Assembly: GCF_030397665.1 (NCBI RefSeq) | Contig: NZ_JAPUBT010000001.1 | Coordinates: 1,196,781-1,260,780, forward strand | Length of the DNA: 64,000 nucleotides | Source of the DNA: Janthinobacterium sp. SUN073 | GTDB taxonomy: Bacteria > Pseudomonadota > Gammaproteobacteria > Burkholderiales > Burkholderiaceae_D | Direction: 5' to 3' | Part shown: positions 28,911-38,066 of the stretch, in pieces | How positions within the stretch are numbered: position 1 is the first letter of the stretch | Layout of the letters: each line of letters opens with the position of its first letter | Made by a program: the position numbers and the translations under genes | The notes under the pieces: generated by a model | The model's input: only the letters and a program-made list of their open reading frames with translations | The model's database searches: none | Told to the model about the DNA's origin: nothing

Positions 28911-30283
28911 CGGCCCAGCGCCTCCAGCAACTTCTGGTGCACGCCGCCAAAGCCGCCGTTGCTCATGACCACGATCTGGTCGCCGGGACGGGCGGCAGCC
29001 GCCACGGCGGCCACCAGAGTATCGATGTCTTCATACGCGCTGGCAATCTTGCCCAGCGGCGCCAGCGCGTCGCCCAGGCTCCAGCCCAGCGCGGCATGGC
29101 TGCCGAAACCGAAGACCAGGTCCGCATCCTTCAGGCTGCCGGGCAGCGCATCTTTCATGGCGCCCAGCTTCATGGTGTTCGAACGCGGTTCCAGCACGGC
29201 CAGGATGCGGCCGGCGTTACCAATCTTCTGGCGCAGGCCGCCCACGGTGGTGGCAATGGCCGTCGGGTGATGCGCGAAATCGTCGTACACGGTCATGCCG
29301 TTGACCACGCCACGCACTTCCATGCGGCGCTTGACGCTCTCGAACGTGGCCAGCGAGGCGCATGCCTGGGCAATGGGCACGCCCACATGGCGCGCGGCGG
29401 CGATGGCCGCCAGCGCATTGCTGCGGTTGTGCTTGCCCGTGAGCCCCCACGCCACATGGCCTTCCTGCTGGCCATTGAAAACCACGTCGAAGCTGCCATC
29501 GGCCTGCTCTTGCAGTTGCCAGTTGGCATCTTGGCCGAAACTTTCTTTTTCACTCCAGCAACCACGCGCCAACACGCGCTGCAGCGACGCTTCGTCGCCA
29601 TTGAACACCAGGCGGCCGATGCCGGGCACCGTGCGCACCAGATGGTGGAATTGCGTCTCGATCGCGTGCAGATCAGGGAAGATGTCGGCGTGATCATATT
29701 CCAGGTTATTCATGATGGCCGTCTTCGCGTGGTAATGCACGAACTTGCTGCGCTTGTCGAAGAAGGCCGTGTCGTATTCATCGGCTTCGATGACGAAGAA
29801 GTCCGATTCGGCGCTCTTGCCATCGATCTTGCCGGACAGACGGGCGGAAATGCCAAAGTTCATCGGCACGCCGCCGATCAAAAAGCCCGGCGCATAGCCC
29901 GCGTCTTCGAGTATCCAGGCCAGCATGGCCGAGGTCGTCGTCTTGCCATGCGTGCCGGCCACGGCCAGCACCCACTTGTTGCGCAAGATGTGTTCGCCGA
30001 TCCACTGCGGGCCGGACACATACGGCAGGCTGCGGTTGAGGATTTCTTCCACCAGCGGGTTGCCGCGCGAGACGACATTGCCAATCACATACAAATCCGG
30101 GTTCAGCTTGGTTTGTTCGGGATCAAAGCCCTGGATCAGTTCGATTCCCTGCGATTCCAGCTGGGTGCTCATCGGCGGATACACGTTGGCATCGCAACCG
30201 GTGACTTTATGGCCGGCTTCCTTGGCCAGCACGGCCAGGCCGCCCATGAAGGTACCGCAAATGCCGAGAATATGAATATGCAT
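28907..30283 (-). CDS. mpl: UDP-N-acetylmuramate:L-alanyl-gamma-D-glutamyl-meso-diaminopimelate ligase
   Basis: A cytoplasmic Mur-ligase (458 aa) that reattaches recycled murein tripeptide to UDP-MurNAc. The ATP loop is VAGTHGKTTTSAMLAW. The N-terminal nucleotide fold begins HIHILGICGTFMGGLAVLAKEAGH, and the C-terminal domain contains YDDFAHHPTAIATT. Peptidoglycan recycling links it in function to ampD at 44.6 kb, though they are far apart. It is the first gene of the mpl-yqiA-ubiC-rnb run. Confidence 0.97.
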   Translation of the reverse strand: MHIHILGICGTFMGGLAVLAKEAGHKVTGCDANVYPPMSTQLESQGIELIQGFDPEQTKLNPDLYVIGNVVSRGNPLVEEILNRSLPYVSGPQWIGEHILRNKWVLAVAGTHGKTTTSAMLAWILEDAGYAPGFLIGGVPMNFGISARLSGKIDGKSAESDFFVIEADEYDTAFFDKRSKFVHYHAKTAIMNNLEYDHADIFPDLHAIETQFHHLVRTVPGIGRLVFNGDEASLQRVLARGCWSEKESFGQDANWQLQEQADGSFDVVFNGQQEGHVAWGLTGKHNRSNALAAIAAARHVGVPIAQACASLATFESVKRRMEVRGVVNGMTVYDDFAHHPTAIATTVGGLRQKIGNAGRILAVLEPRSNTMKLGAMKDALPGSLKDADLVFGFGSHAALGWSLGDALAPLGKIASAYEDIDTLVAAVAAAARPGDQIVVMSNGGFGGVHQKLLEALGR

Positions 30284-30398
30284 GTGATCAGTGCGAAAGG
30301 TGCACGCTTAAGTAAGTAAGACGGTGAGATAAAAAAGAGCAAGTGTGGGATTTTACCTGACGCCATGACTTTTTCCGCTTCGGAGTATCATCTCGCTC

Positions 30399-31037
30399 AT
30401 GACGAACGATGCATTTGACGATAGCGCGCAGCTGCGCCAGGAAATCGCCGCCGCTGCCGCACGCCTCGTGGCGCAGGATGGCGCCGATTATGGCAATGCC
30501 AAGCGCAAGGCGGCACGGCAAGTCCTGGGCGACGCGCCGAACCGGCCCCAGGTACTACCTGACAACGACATGATCGAAGAACAGGTGCGGCAATACAATG
30601 CCCTGTTCCTGGCCGACAGCCAGCCGGCGCGCCTGTTCCAGCTGCGCACGATCGCGCTGCAGGTCATGGAAGCGTTGCAACAATTTCATCCCCTGCTCAG
30701 CGGCCCCGTGCTCAATGGCACGGCCGGCCCCCACGACGAGATCTATTTGCAGCTGTTTGCCGAGAGCGCCAAGGAAATCCACATCTTCCTGCTGAATAAA
30801 AATGTCGTGCTCGACATGTCGGAAAGCCCGCATTTCAAGGGAGCGCGTTATGATGCGGTCGAGACAGCCAGTTTCTTGTGGAGAAACGAAGGCGTGCACG
30901 CAGCCATGTATGAGCTCGACGATATGCGCGGCGCACTGAAAGCCAAGGCGGACGGCAAGGTGCTGCGCACCGACATCGCCGGGCTGCGCAGCCTGCTGGC
31001 CGCCAGCCTTGCCGATGGCGTGCCGGCTGCCGACTAA
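30399..31037 (+). CDS. conserved protein of unknown function
   Basis: A soluble 212-residue protein with no signal peptide or membrane helix. The N-terminal part is alpha-helical and charged. The centre reads GPVLNGTAGPHDEIYLQLFAESAKEIHIFLLN, which loosely recalls the GS-x-D-x-D region of nucleotidyltransferases, but the acidic pair is not convincing. The start at 30399 (MTNDAFDD) is 115 bp from the divergent mpl start. It is followed by the TlpA gene after 19 bp and so is probably co-transcribed. No function is assigned. Confidence 0.8.
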   Translation: MTNDAFDDSAQLRQEIAAAAARLVAQDGADYGNAKRKAARQVLGDAPNRPQVLPDNDMIEEQVRQYNALFLADSQPARLFQLRTIALQVMEALQQFHPLLSGPVLNGTAGPHDEIYLQLFAESAKEIHIFLLNKNVVLDMSESPHFKGARYDAVETASFLWRNEGVHAAMYELDDMRGALKAKADGKVLRTDIAGLRSLLAASLADGVPAAD

Positions 31038-31056
31038 CATTGATATAGATAAAGTT

Positions 31057-31608
31057 ATGACAAAAAAGAATTGGATCGGCTGCGCCATCGTCGCGCTGAT
31101 GTTTGGCGGCATGGGCGCCTACGTGGGCATGCATAAAGAGAAAGCAAAAGCGGGACCGCTGACGACGACCATCGCGCCCGGCGCGACGGGCCCCGTCAAC
31201 GAACTGTATGCGCTGTCCCTGCCGGACGCGGCGGGCGCCACGCAAGCCTTGTCGCAATGGAAAGGAAAAAACCTGCTGGTAAATTTCTGGGCGCCCTGGT
31301 GCCCGCCTTGCGTGGAAGAAATGCCGGAGTTATCCGAAGTACAAGGCCACTATGCGGCGAAAAACCTGCAAGTGATCGGTATCGGTATCGATTCGGCCAG
31401 TAATATTGCCACTTTTGCCAGCAAGGTCAAGATCGCCTATCCTGTGTATGTGTCCGGTCTGAGCGGCACCGACCTGTCGCGTCATTTTGGCAATGCCACG
31501 GGCGGTTTGCCCTTTACGGTGCTGATCGGCGCCGATGGCGAAGTCAAAAAGACCTATCTGGGCCGCTTGAAATTTGATCAGTTGCGCGCCGATCTGGATA
31601 AATTGTAA
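31057..31608 (+). CDS. TlpA-like thioredoxin-fold protein, membrane-anchored
   Basis: A 183-residue thiol-disulfide protein. One N-terminal helix (IGCAIVALMFGGMGAYVGM) anchors it to the inner membrane, with the thioredoxin domain in the periplasm. The active site is WAPWCPPCVEEMPEL, a CPPC motif typical of the TlpA/ResA group with reducing function. The ATG at 31057 is chosen because upstream in-frame codons only overlap the preceding gene. Target proteins, such as apocytochrome c, cannot be deduced. Confidence 0.92.
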   Translation: MTKKNWIGCAIVALMFGGMGAYVGMHKEKAKAGPLTTTIAPGATGPVNELYALSLPDAAGATQALSQWKGKNLLVNFWAPWCPPCVEEMPELSEVQGHYAAKNLQVIGIGIDSASNIATFASKVKIAYPVYVSGLSGTDLSRHFGNATGGLPFTVLIGADGEVKKTYLGRLKFDQLRADLDKL

Positions 31609-31690
31609 ATTCGGAGCGTGCTTTTTTCTCTTGCCAATGCGTATCTTTGGCGGCAAAATGCGGAACTTTCGCTAAAACGGTCTTCCATAC

Positions 31691-32128
31691 ATGGCAAAAA
31701 ACCTCCTTCTGCTCAACGGTCCCAACCTGAATTTGCTGGGAACGCGCGAGCCAGAGGTCTACGGCGCCAGCACCTTGGCCGATATCGAGCAGGCAGCAAT
31801 GGCGCAAGCCATGGCGGCCGGTGCCGACCTGATCTGCTTTCAAAGCAACCATGAAGGCGCATTGATCGACCGCATCCATGCCGCGCGAGCGGAAGGGATC
31901 GATGCCATCGTCATCAATCCGGGCGGCCTGACCCATACCAGCGTTGCCTTGCGCGATGCGCTGGCCGGGGTCGCCATCCCGTTCGTGGAAGTCCATATCT
32001 CGAATATTTATCAACGCGAAACGTTTCGACATCACTCATTTCTCAGCGCGATCGCGCAGGGGACGATCTGCGGGCTAGGTATCGATGGATATCGGTTTGC
32101 CATCGACTTTGCGCTTAAAAAACGTTAA
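31691..32128 (+). CDS. aroQ: type II 3-dehydroquinate dehydratase
   Basis: A 145-residue shikimate pathway enzyme; forms dodecamers. The catalytic Tyr/Arg loop is [20 protein letters not shown], the His lies in [16 protein letters not shown], and the substrate motif [16 protein letters not shown] and VEVHISN follow. The order aroQ-accB-accC is common in proteobacteria. Confidence 0.97.
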   Translation: MAKNLLLLNGPNLNLLGTREPEVYGASTLADIEQAAMAQAMAAGADLICFQSNHEGALIDRIHAARAEGIDAIVINPGGLTHTSVALRDALAGVAIPFVEVHISNIYQRETFRHHSFLSAIAQGTICGLGIDGYRFAIDFALKKR

Positions 32129-32218
32129 TCTACGCGATCTGCACGCATTTAGCGCGGCGATAGGTTCTGGACATCACCGCATCACTCATAAAACAAACTA
32201 CATTCCTAGGGGTTTTAC

Positions 32219-32677
32219 ATGGATCTACGAAAACTCAAGACCTTGATCGACCTGGTCGCCGAATCGGATATCGCAGAGCTGGAAGTGACCGAAGGCGAAA
32301 GCAAGGTTCGCATCGTCAAATCGTCGGCCATGCCGCAAAACCAGATGGTCATGATGCAGCCGCAAGGCATGCAAGCCCACTACCAGCCAGCCGCGCCAGC
32401 CGCGCCTGCGCCAGCGGCCGCAGTCGTCGCCGCCGAGCCTACGGGCTATGTGGTCAAGTCGCCGATGGTTGGCACCTTCTACCGCTCCTCCGCTCCTGGC
32501 AGCGCCGCCTATGTTGAAGTGGGCTCGGCCGTCAAGGAAGGTGATACCCTGTGCATCATCGAAGCGATGAAGCTCCTGAATGAAATCGACTCCGATAAAG
32601 CCGGCGTCGTGACCCAGATCCTGGTCGAAAACGGCCAGCCGGTCGAATTCGGTCAACCCTTGTTTGTGATCGGCTAA
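32219..32677 (+). CDS. accB: biotin carboxyl carrier protein of acetyl-CoA carboxylase
   Basis: A 152-residue carrier. The biotinylated Lys lies in [12 protein letters not shown]; the Ala/Pro-rich linker ([17 protein letters not shown]) joins it to the N-terminal domain. The thumb segment typical of AccB is present near [15 protein letters not shown]. It precedes accC by 101 bp. Confidence 0.97.
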   Translation: MDLRKLKTLIDLVAESDIAELEVTEGESKVRIVKSSAMPQNQMVMMQPQGMQAHYQPAAPAAPAPAAAVVAAEPTGYVVKSPMVGTFYRSSAPGSAAYVEVGSAVKEGDTLCIIEAMKLLNEIDSDKAGVVTQILVENGQPVEFGQPLFVIG

Positions 32678-32689
32678 AACCCAGTCCAC

Positions 32690-32707
32690 ACGGCCGGCAA
32701 CGGCCGT
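32690..32707 (+). other. hairpin in the accB-accC intergenic space
   Basis: ACGGCCG (32690-32696) and CGGCCGT (32701-32707) form a 7-bp stem with a GCAA tetraloop 13 nt after the accB stop. A T-rich stretch is weak (TTTGCAGTTTTAG), so partial termination or transcript protection is possible. Confidence 0.5.
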
Positions 32708-32778
32708 TTGCAGTTTTAGCCCCTCACACTTGTTGTTTCGCCGGCTCGCCGGCTCTCACAGACATACGCGAACCTACC

Positions 32779-34194
32779 ATGTTTGAAAAAATCCTGATTG
32801 CCAACCGTGGTGAAATTGCCCTCCGTATTCAGCGCGCCTGCCGCGAAATGGGCATTAAAACGGTTGTAGTCCACTCCGAAGCCGACAAGGACGCAAAATA
32901 CGTCAAGCTGGCCGACGAATCCGTTTGTATCGGCCCGGCACAGTCGGCCCTGAGCTACCTGAACATGCCCGCCATTATCAGCGCCGCTGAAGTGACGGAT
33001 GCACAAGCGATTCACCCAGGCTATGGCTTCCTGTCGGAAAACGCCGACTTTGCCGAACGCGTCGAAAAATCGGGCTTCGTCTTCATCGGCCCACGCTCCG
33101 AATCGATCCGTTTGATGGGCGACAAAGTGTCGGCCAAGCAAACCATGATCAAGGCCGGCGTACCGTGCGTGCCCGGCTCGGAAGGTGCATTGCCGGACGA
33201 TCCGAAAGCGATCGTGCAAATTGCCCGCAAGGTCGGCTACCCGGTCATCATCAAGGCCGCTGGCGGCGGTGGCGGACGCGGCATGCGCGTCGTGCACACG
33301 GAAGCTGCCCTGATCAACGCCGTGTCGATGACCAAGACGGAAGCCGGCACGGCTTTCGGCAACCCTGAAGTGTATATGGAGAAGTACCTGGAAAATCCGC
33401 GCCACGTGGAAATCCAGATCCTTGCCGACGAACACAAGAACGCCGTCTGGCTGGGCGAGCGCGACTGCTCCATGCAGCGCCGCCACCAGAAAGTGATCGA
33501 AGAAGCACCAGCGCCGGGCATCCCGCGCAAACTCATCGAGAAAATCGGCGACCGTTGCGCCGAAGCCTGCCGCAAGATCGGCTACCGCGGCGCCGGCACG
33601 TTTGAATTCCTGTACGAAAACGGCGAGTTCTATTTCATTGAAATGAATACCCGCGTGCAAGTGGAACATCCCGTCACCGAGATGATCACCGGCATCGACA
33701 TCGTGCAAGAACAGATCCGCATCGCCGCTGGCGAAAAACTGCGTTTCCGCCAGCGCGACGTCTTGCTGTCGGGCCACGCCATCGAGTGCCGCATCAATGC
33801 CGAAGATCCGTTCAAGTTCACGCCATCGCCAGGCAAGATCGTCTCGTGGCATGCGCCGGGCGGCCCTGGTATCCGCGTCGACTCGCACGCCTACGCCGGT
33901 TACTACGTGCCGCCGCACTACGACTCGATGATCGGCAAAGTGATCGCTTACGGCGCCACGCGCGAGCAAGCGATCCGCCGCATGCAGATCGCGCTGTCCG
34001 AAATGGTGGTCGAAGGCATCAACACGAATATCGCCCTGCACCGCGAACTGATGATCGACGCACGCTTCATCGAAGGCGGCACCAACATTCACTATCTGGA
34101 ACAGAAACTGGCCGACATGCCGGACCTGGGCAAGAACCTGAATGGCGGCAGCCCCAGCATCGCCAAGAAATCCGAAATCAAGGCGGGCGCATGA
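32779..34194 (+). CDS. accC: biotin carboxylase subunit of acetyl-CoA carboxylase
   Basis: A 471-residue ATP-grasp enzyme that carboxylates AccB-biotin. Motifs include [20 protein letters not shown], the glycine loop [32 protein letters not shown] and [14 protein letters not shown]. It is about 20 residues longer than Escherichia coli AccC because of a C-terminal tail ([21 protein letters not shown]). Its stop overlaps the prmA start (ATGA). Confidence 0.97.
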   Translation: MFEKILIANRGEIALRIQRACREMGIKTVVVHSEADKDAKYVKLADESVCIGPAQSALSYLNMPAIISAAEVTDAQAIHPGYGFLSENADFAERVEKSGFVFIGPRSESIRLMGDKVSAKQTMIKAGVPCVPGSEGALPDDPKAIVQIARKVGYPVIIKAAGGGGGRGMRVVHTEAALINAVSMTKTEAGTAFGNPEVYMEKYLENPRHVEIQILADEHKNAVWLGERDCSMQRRHQKVIEEAPAPGIPRKLIEKIGDRCAEACRKIGYRGAGTFEFLYENGEFYFIEMNTRVQVEHPVTEMITGIDIVQEQIRIAAGEKLRFRQRDVLLSGHAIECRINAEDPFKFTPSPGKIVSWHAPGGPGIRVDSHAYAGYYVPPHYDSMIGKVIAYGATREQAIRRMQIALSEMVVEGINTNIALHRELMIDARFIEGGTNIHYLEQKLADMPDLGKNLNGGSPSIAKKSEIKAGA

Positions 34195-35135
34195 GCTGGA
34201 CGGAAATCGTCATCGAAATCGCCCGTGACAACGCCGAGGCCATGTCCGACGCCTTGATGGAAGCGGGCGCCCTGTCGGTCTCGGTGGAAGACGCCGATGA
34301 AGGCACGGATGCCGAGCAGCCCCTGTTTGGCGAGCCCGGCATGGAACCGAAGGAAGCGGCGTGGGAACGCAGCCGCGTGGTGGCGCTGACCGACGTCGAC
34401 GCCGACCAGGCCGCCATCGTGGCTGCAGCCGCCGCAGCAGTCGGCATGGCGGAAGTTCCCGCCTTTACCATGCGCCCCGTGGAAGAGCAGGACTGGGTGC
34501 GCCTGACCCAGTCGCAATTCGCCCCGATTCATATCGGCAAGAATATCTGGGTCGTGCCCAGCTGGCACGAGGCACCGGATCCTGACGGCCTGATCCTGGA
34601 ACTGGACCCGGGCCTGGCTTTCGGCACGGGCAGCCATCCGACCACGCGGCTATGCATGGAATGGCTGGAAGCCAATCCCGCTCCTGGCAAGAGCGTGCTC
34701 GACTACGGTTGCGGCTCCGGCATCCTGGCCATGGTGGCCAAGAAGCTGGACGCGCAAACCGTGGTCGGTGTCGATATCGACCCGCAAGCGATCGAATCGG
34801 CTGGCTTGAATGCCGAACGCAACCAGTGCGAAATCGAATATTTCTTGCCAGACACGTTTGCCACGTCGGCACACGCCACGGTCAAGTTTGACATCGTCGT
34901 CGCCAACATCCTGTCGAGCCCCTTGAAGCTGATGGCGCCCATGCTGTCGGGCCGTGTTGCCGCCGGCGGCGCGCTGATCCTGTCCGGCGTGCTGGCACGC
35001 CAGGCCGAAGAAGTGGCCGCGGCCTACGCACCGTTCATCGAACTGGGTGTGTGGGCCGAGCAAGATGGCTGGGTGGCCCTGCATGGCCGCCTGGGCAGCA
35101 CGCAAGCGCCTGCGTCCCGCGCGGAAGGTGCATAA
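34191..35135 (+). CDS. prmA: ribosomal protein L11 methyltransferase
   Basis: A 314-residue SAM-dependent enzyme that trimethylates ribosomal protein L11. The N-terminal substrate domain begins [13 protein letters not shown]-binding motif I is [15 protein letters not shown], and the catalytic loop is [15 protein letters not shown]. The ATG at 34191 shares four bases with the accC stop. Confidence 0.96.
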   Translation: MSWTEIVIEIARDNAEAMSDALMEAGALSVSVEDADEGTDAEQPLFGEPGMEPKEAAWERSRVVALTDVDADQAAIVAAAAAAVGMAEVPAFTMRPVEEQDWVRLTQSQFAPIHIGKNIWVVPSWHEAPDPDGLILELDPGLAFGTGSHPTTRLCMEWLEANPAPGKSVLDYGCGSGILAMVAKKLDAQTVVGVDIDPQAIESAGLNAERNQCEIEYFLPDTFATSAHATVKFDIVVANILSSPLKLMAPMLSGRVAAGGALILSGVLARQAEEVAAAYAPFIELGVWAEQDGWVALHGRLGSTQAPASRAEGA

Positions 35136-35143
35136 GCACAGCA

Positions 35144-36382
35144 ATGGCCCTCGCCACCAAATGCCCCCATTGCAACACGATATTTCGGGTCGCTGCTGAC
35201 CAGTTGAAGTTACGTGGGGGCATCGTGCGCTGTGGCACGTGCAGGGAAGTCTTTGACGGCAATGCCGCGCTGGTCGATCCAGCCGCGGCATCGCCGTTTT
35301 TAACGTCCGGCCCCGGCGCTGCCGCCGCGCTGTCGACCACGTATCCGGCCGACACCAGCCTGCCGTCCGCCACGGACGACGAACCCATCTATTCTCTCGA
35401 CTTCGACACCTCGTTCGACCCGTTCGGCATCTTGCCGCCAACGGCGCAGCTCAAGGAAGACGACGGCGAGCACATCGAGCTGGACCTCGACGTCAGCCTG
35501 CCCGACGAGGCGCTGGCTGACGCGCCTGTCGCCGCCCCTGTCATGCCACCGGCCGAAGCAGCGGAAGCGCCGCTGCCCCAGCCGATGGCACCGTTCAAGC
35601 GCCGCCAGGTCGATGACGCCCCCGCCTTCGCCACGTATTTGCGCGACAGCCGCCGCGAATCGAGCCTGGAAACCGAGGCCGCCCCAGCATTGCCTGCCAT
35701 CGACAAAGTCAGCCTGGACAAACCCGTGCCCGTCGCGTCTGCGCCCACGCGTTTGGAACCGACCTTGGCCGACCACACATTTGAACCACTGCCCGCCCCT
35801 GTTACGCCCGAGCCAGCGATTCAGGCCGAGGCCGAGGAAACGGCAGTGGCGCCAGCCGACGACGAACCGGCCTTTGTGATCCAGGGCCGGCGCCGCGAAC
35901 AGAGCGGCAAGGCCTTGCGCGCGGCCATGGCCATCGGCTCGGTGCTGCTGCTGCTCCTGTTATTGCTGCAAGTGATGACCACCTTCCGCAATCCGCTGGC
36001 GGCGCAGTTCCCGCAGTGGAAGCCGACCCTGGTCGCGCTGTGCAAGCTCAGTGGCTGCCAGGTCGACTTGCCGGCGCAGATCGAAGCGCTGTCCATCGAA
36101 CAGGGTGAATTGCAAACCATCAAGGAACAAACCTTTTCCTACGTCTCGCTGCTGCGCAACCAGAGCCGCAGCGTGCAAGCCTGGCCCAGCATCGAACTGA
36201 TACTCAACGATGCCAACGACAAGCCGCTCTTGCGCCGTGTCATCGCGCCGCGCGACTATCTGCCGGCCACTATCGATGTGAGCAAGGGTTTTGCGGCGCG
36301 CTCGGAACAAACCATCAAACTGTACTTTGCATTAGACCAGCTCACGGCGTCTGGTTACCATATCGCCATCTTTTACCCTTAA
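35144..36382 (+). CDS. zinc-ribbon protein with DUF3426-type C-terminal domain
   Basis: A 412-residue membrane protein. The N terminus is an MJ0042-type zinc ribbon, MALATKCPHCNTIFRVA followed by GIVRCGTCREVFDG. A long acidic/proline-rich disordered part follows, then one helix (AMAIGSVLLLLLLLLQVMTTF, about residues 263-283) and a C-terminal domain of about 120 residues expected on the other side of the membrane. The function of the family is unknown. The ATG at 35144 is set by the zinc ribbon and lies 8 bp after prmA. Confidence 0.88.
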   Translation: MALATKCPHCNTIFRVAADQLKLRGGIVRCGTCREVFDGNAALVDPAAASPFLTSGPGAAAALSTTYPADTSLPSATDDEPIYSLDFDTSFDPFGILPPTAQLKEDDGEHIELDLDVSLPDEALADAPVAAPVMPPAEAAEAPLPQPMAPFKRRQVDDAPAFATYLRDSRRESSLETEAAPALPAIDKVSLDKPVPVASAPTRLEPTLADHTFEPLPAPVTPEPAIQAEAEETAVAPADDEPAFVIQGRRREQSGKALRAAMAIGSVLLLLLLLLQVMTTFRNPLAAQFPQWKPTLVALCKLSGCQVDLPAQIEALSIEQGELQTIKEQTFSYVSLLRNQSRSVQAWPSIELILNDANDKPLLRRVIAPRDYLPATIDVSKGFAARSEQTIKLYFALDQLTASGYHIAIFYP

Positions 36383-36393
36383 CCGACACTATC

Positions 36394-37332
36394 ATGACCA
36401 ACACATCGCTGATCTGCGGCTCGCTCGCCACCGACACCATCATGCAATTCCCCGGCCGCTTCGGTGAATCCCTGCTGGCCGACCAATTGCACAAGGTGAA
36501 CGTGTCCTTCCTCGTGCCCACCATGCGCACGGAGTTCGGCGGCTGCTCGGGCAACATCGCCTACAGCCTGAAAATGCTGGGCGGCGACCCGCGCATCGTC
36601 GGCGTCATGGGCCAGGACAGCGCCGCCTACCTGGAACGCCTGCAAAAGCTGGGCATTTCCACCGCCAACATCCTGATCAAGGCCGACAGCTACAACGCGC
36701 AGTGCTTCGTCACGGCCGATGCGGACAATAACCAGATCAATGCCTTCCACCCGGGCGCCATGTCGTTCGCACATGAAAACCCGGTCGCCAATGCGGGCCC
36801 GGCCAAGGTTGCCATCATTTCGCCCGACGGCGACCAGGGCATGCTCAAGCACGCCGCCGACCTGGCCGAGCTGGGCATCCCCTTCATGTTCGACCCGGGT
36901 CAACAGTTGCCACGCTTCAATGGCGACCAGTTGATCGACTTCATCAACAAAGCCACGTATGTGTCGGCCAACGATTATGAAATGGAAATGTTGATGGAAC
37001 GCACGGGCTTGACCCTGCCGGAGATCGCCAGCCGCCTGGACGCGCTGATCGTCACGCGTGGCGAAAAAGGGTCGGAAATCTATACGGACGGCAAGCGCAT
37101 CGACATTCCTGTCGTGGCCGCCAAGGAAGTGCTGGACCCGACCGGTTGCGGCGACGCCTACCGTGCTGGCTTGCTGTTCGGCATCACCAACGACCTGGGC
37201 TGGGAAACCAGCGGCCGTCTGGCCAGCCTGCTGGGCGCGATTAAAATCGCCACGCAGGGCGCGCAAAACCATGTGTTTACGCCAGAAAGCATCGCCGACC
37301 AGTTCGAAGCGGCGTTCGGTTACCGCTATTAA
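36394..37332 (+). CDS. PfkB-family carbohydrate/nucleoside kinase
   Basis: A 312-residue ribokinase-fold kinase. The N-terminal substrate motif is TEFGGCSGNIAYSLKMLGG, and the C-terminal catalytic motif is DPTGCGDAYRAGLLFG with the base Asp. The pattern is close to bacterial adenosine-kinase-like and ribokinase-like proteins, but the sugar or nucleoside substrate is not clear. It lies 11 bp after the zinc-ribbon gene. Confidence 0.88.
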   Translation: MTNTSLICGSLATDTIMQFPGRFGESLLADQLHKVNVSFLVPTMRTEFGGCSGNIAYSLKMLGGDPRIVGVMGQDSAAYLERLQKLGISTANILIKADSYNAQCFVTADADNNQINAFHPGAMSFAHENPVANAGPAKVAIISPDGDQGMLKHAADLAELGIPFMFDPGQQLPRFNGDQLIDFINKATYVSANDYEMEMLMERTGLTLPEIASRLDALIVTRGEKGSEIYTDGKRIDIPVVAAKEVLDPTGCGDAYRAGLLFGITNDLGWETSGRLASLLGAIKIATQGAQNHVFTPESIADQFEAAFGYRY

Positions 37333-37341
37333 TATGTAGGT

Positions 37342-37435
37342 CGTAGGTCGGATTAGCGGGGCGCAGCCACGCGTAATCCGACAACATCATTGGCATCGCG
37401 GGTGATGTCGGGTTACGCTACGCTAACCCGACCCA
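37342..37435. repeat. REP-like double palindrome (copy 2)
   Basis: Two hairpins sit between convergent pfkB-like and yggT genes. The first uses GTCGGATTA (37347-37355) and TAATCCGAC (37374-37382), identical in its arms to the second hairpin of the copy at 3495-3589. The second uses GTCGGGTTA (37407-37415) and TAACCCGAC (37424-37432). It probably also acts as a bidirectional transcription stop. Confidence 0.85.
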
Positions 37436-37449
37436 CGCCACCATCACCG

Positions 37450-37983
37450 TTACCTCAGCACAATAATCATCCCCACCAGCACCTGCGCGATCTGCAACAG
37501 AATCAGCGCCACCAGCAGCGACAAGTCTAGGCTGCCGATCAGCGGCACGACCTTGCGGAGCGGACGCAGCAGCGGCTCGTTCAGGGCCCGTACAAACGGC
37601 GCCAGCGGCGCATGCGGGTTGACCCAGCTGAAGATGGCTTCGATGATCAGCAAGGCCATGAAACCGTAGAGTATCCATTGCAAAAAGCGTTGCAGCGACT
37701 TGAGCAGCACCACTTCGACGGGAGCACCGGAAATAAACAGGACCGAACTGGCCAGCAGCACGATCAGGAAGGCGCCGATCAGGCTGGCCCAGTCATACCC
37801 GCCCACGCCCGGCACCACGCGGCGCAGGGGGCGCACCAGCCAGTCGGACAATTGAAACGTGAATTGCGCCACCGACGAGGGGGGCCGCACGCGCACCGCC
37901 TGCATCCAGAAGCGCAGCAGCAATACGCCGCCCAGCAAGGTGGCAATGGTATCAACGATCAATGTAAGGATAACGATCAGCAC
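37450..37983 (-). CDS. yggT: YggT family membrane protein
   Basis: A 177-residue integral membrane protein made of two related YggT repeats, each with a pair of helices and an RPLRRVVP or RPLRKVVP loop (LVRPLRRVVPGVGGYDW and LLRPLRKVVPLIGSLD). Members have been linked to osmotic or potassium stress and, in some bacteria, cell division. Start is GTG at 37983, with GGAGA seven bases upstream. The leader lies directly against the terminator of the H1-like gene. Confidence 0.92.
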   Translation of the reverse strand: MLIVILTLIVDTIATLLGGVLLLRFWMQAVRVRPPSSVAQFTFQLSDWLVRPLRRVVPGVGGYDWASLIGAFLIVLLASSVLFISGAPVEVVLLKSLQRFLQWILYGFMALLIIEAIFSWVNPHAPLAPFVRALNEPLLRPLRKVVPLIGSLDLSLLVALILLQIAQVLVGMIIVLR

Positions 37984-37995
37984 GACTAATTCTCC

Positions 37996-38031
37996 AAAAA
38001 AAAACCGCTGTGTGATTGAGTCACACAGCGG
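37996..38031 (-). terminator. intrinsic terminator of the H1-like gene
   Basis: CCGCTGTGTGA (38005-38015) and TCACACAGCGG (38021-38031) form a perfect 11-bp stem with a 5-nt loop, followed on the minus strand by nine T residues (complement of 37996-38004). The T-run ends directly before the yggT Shine-Dalgarno sequence. Confidence 0.92.
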
Positions 38032-38066
38032 CGTGTTGCCTCATCCAGGCACCCGTATCGTCAGAA

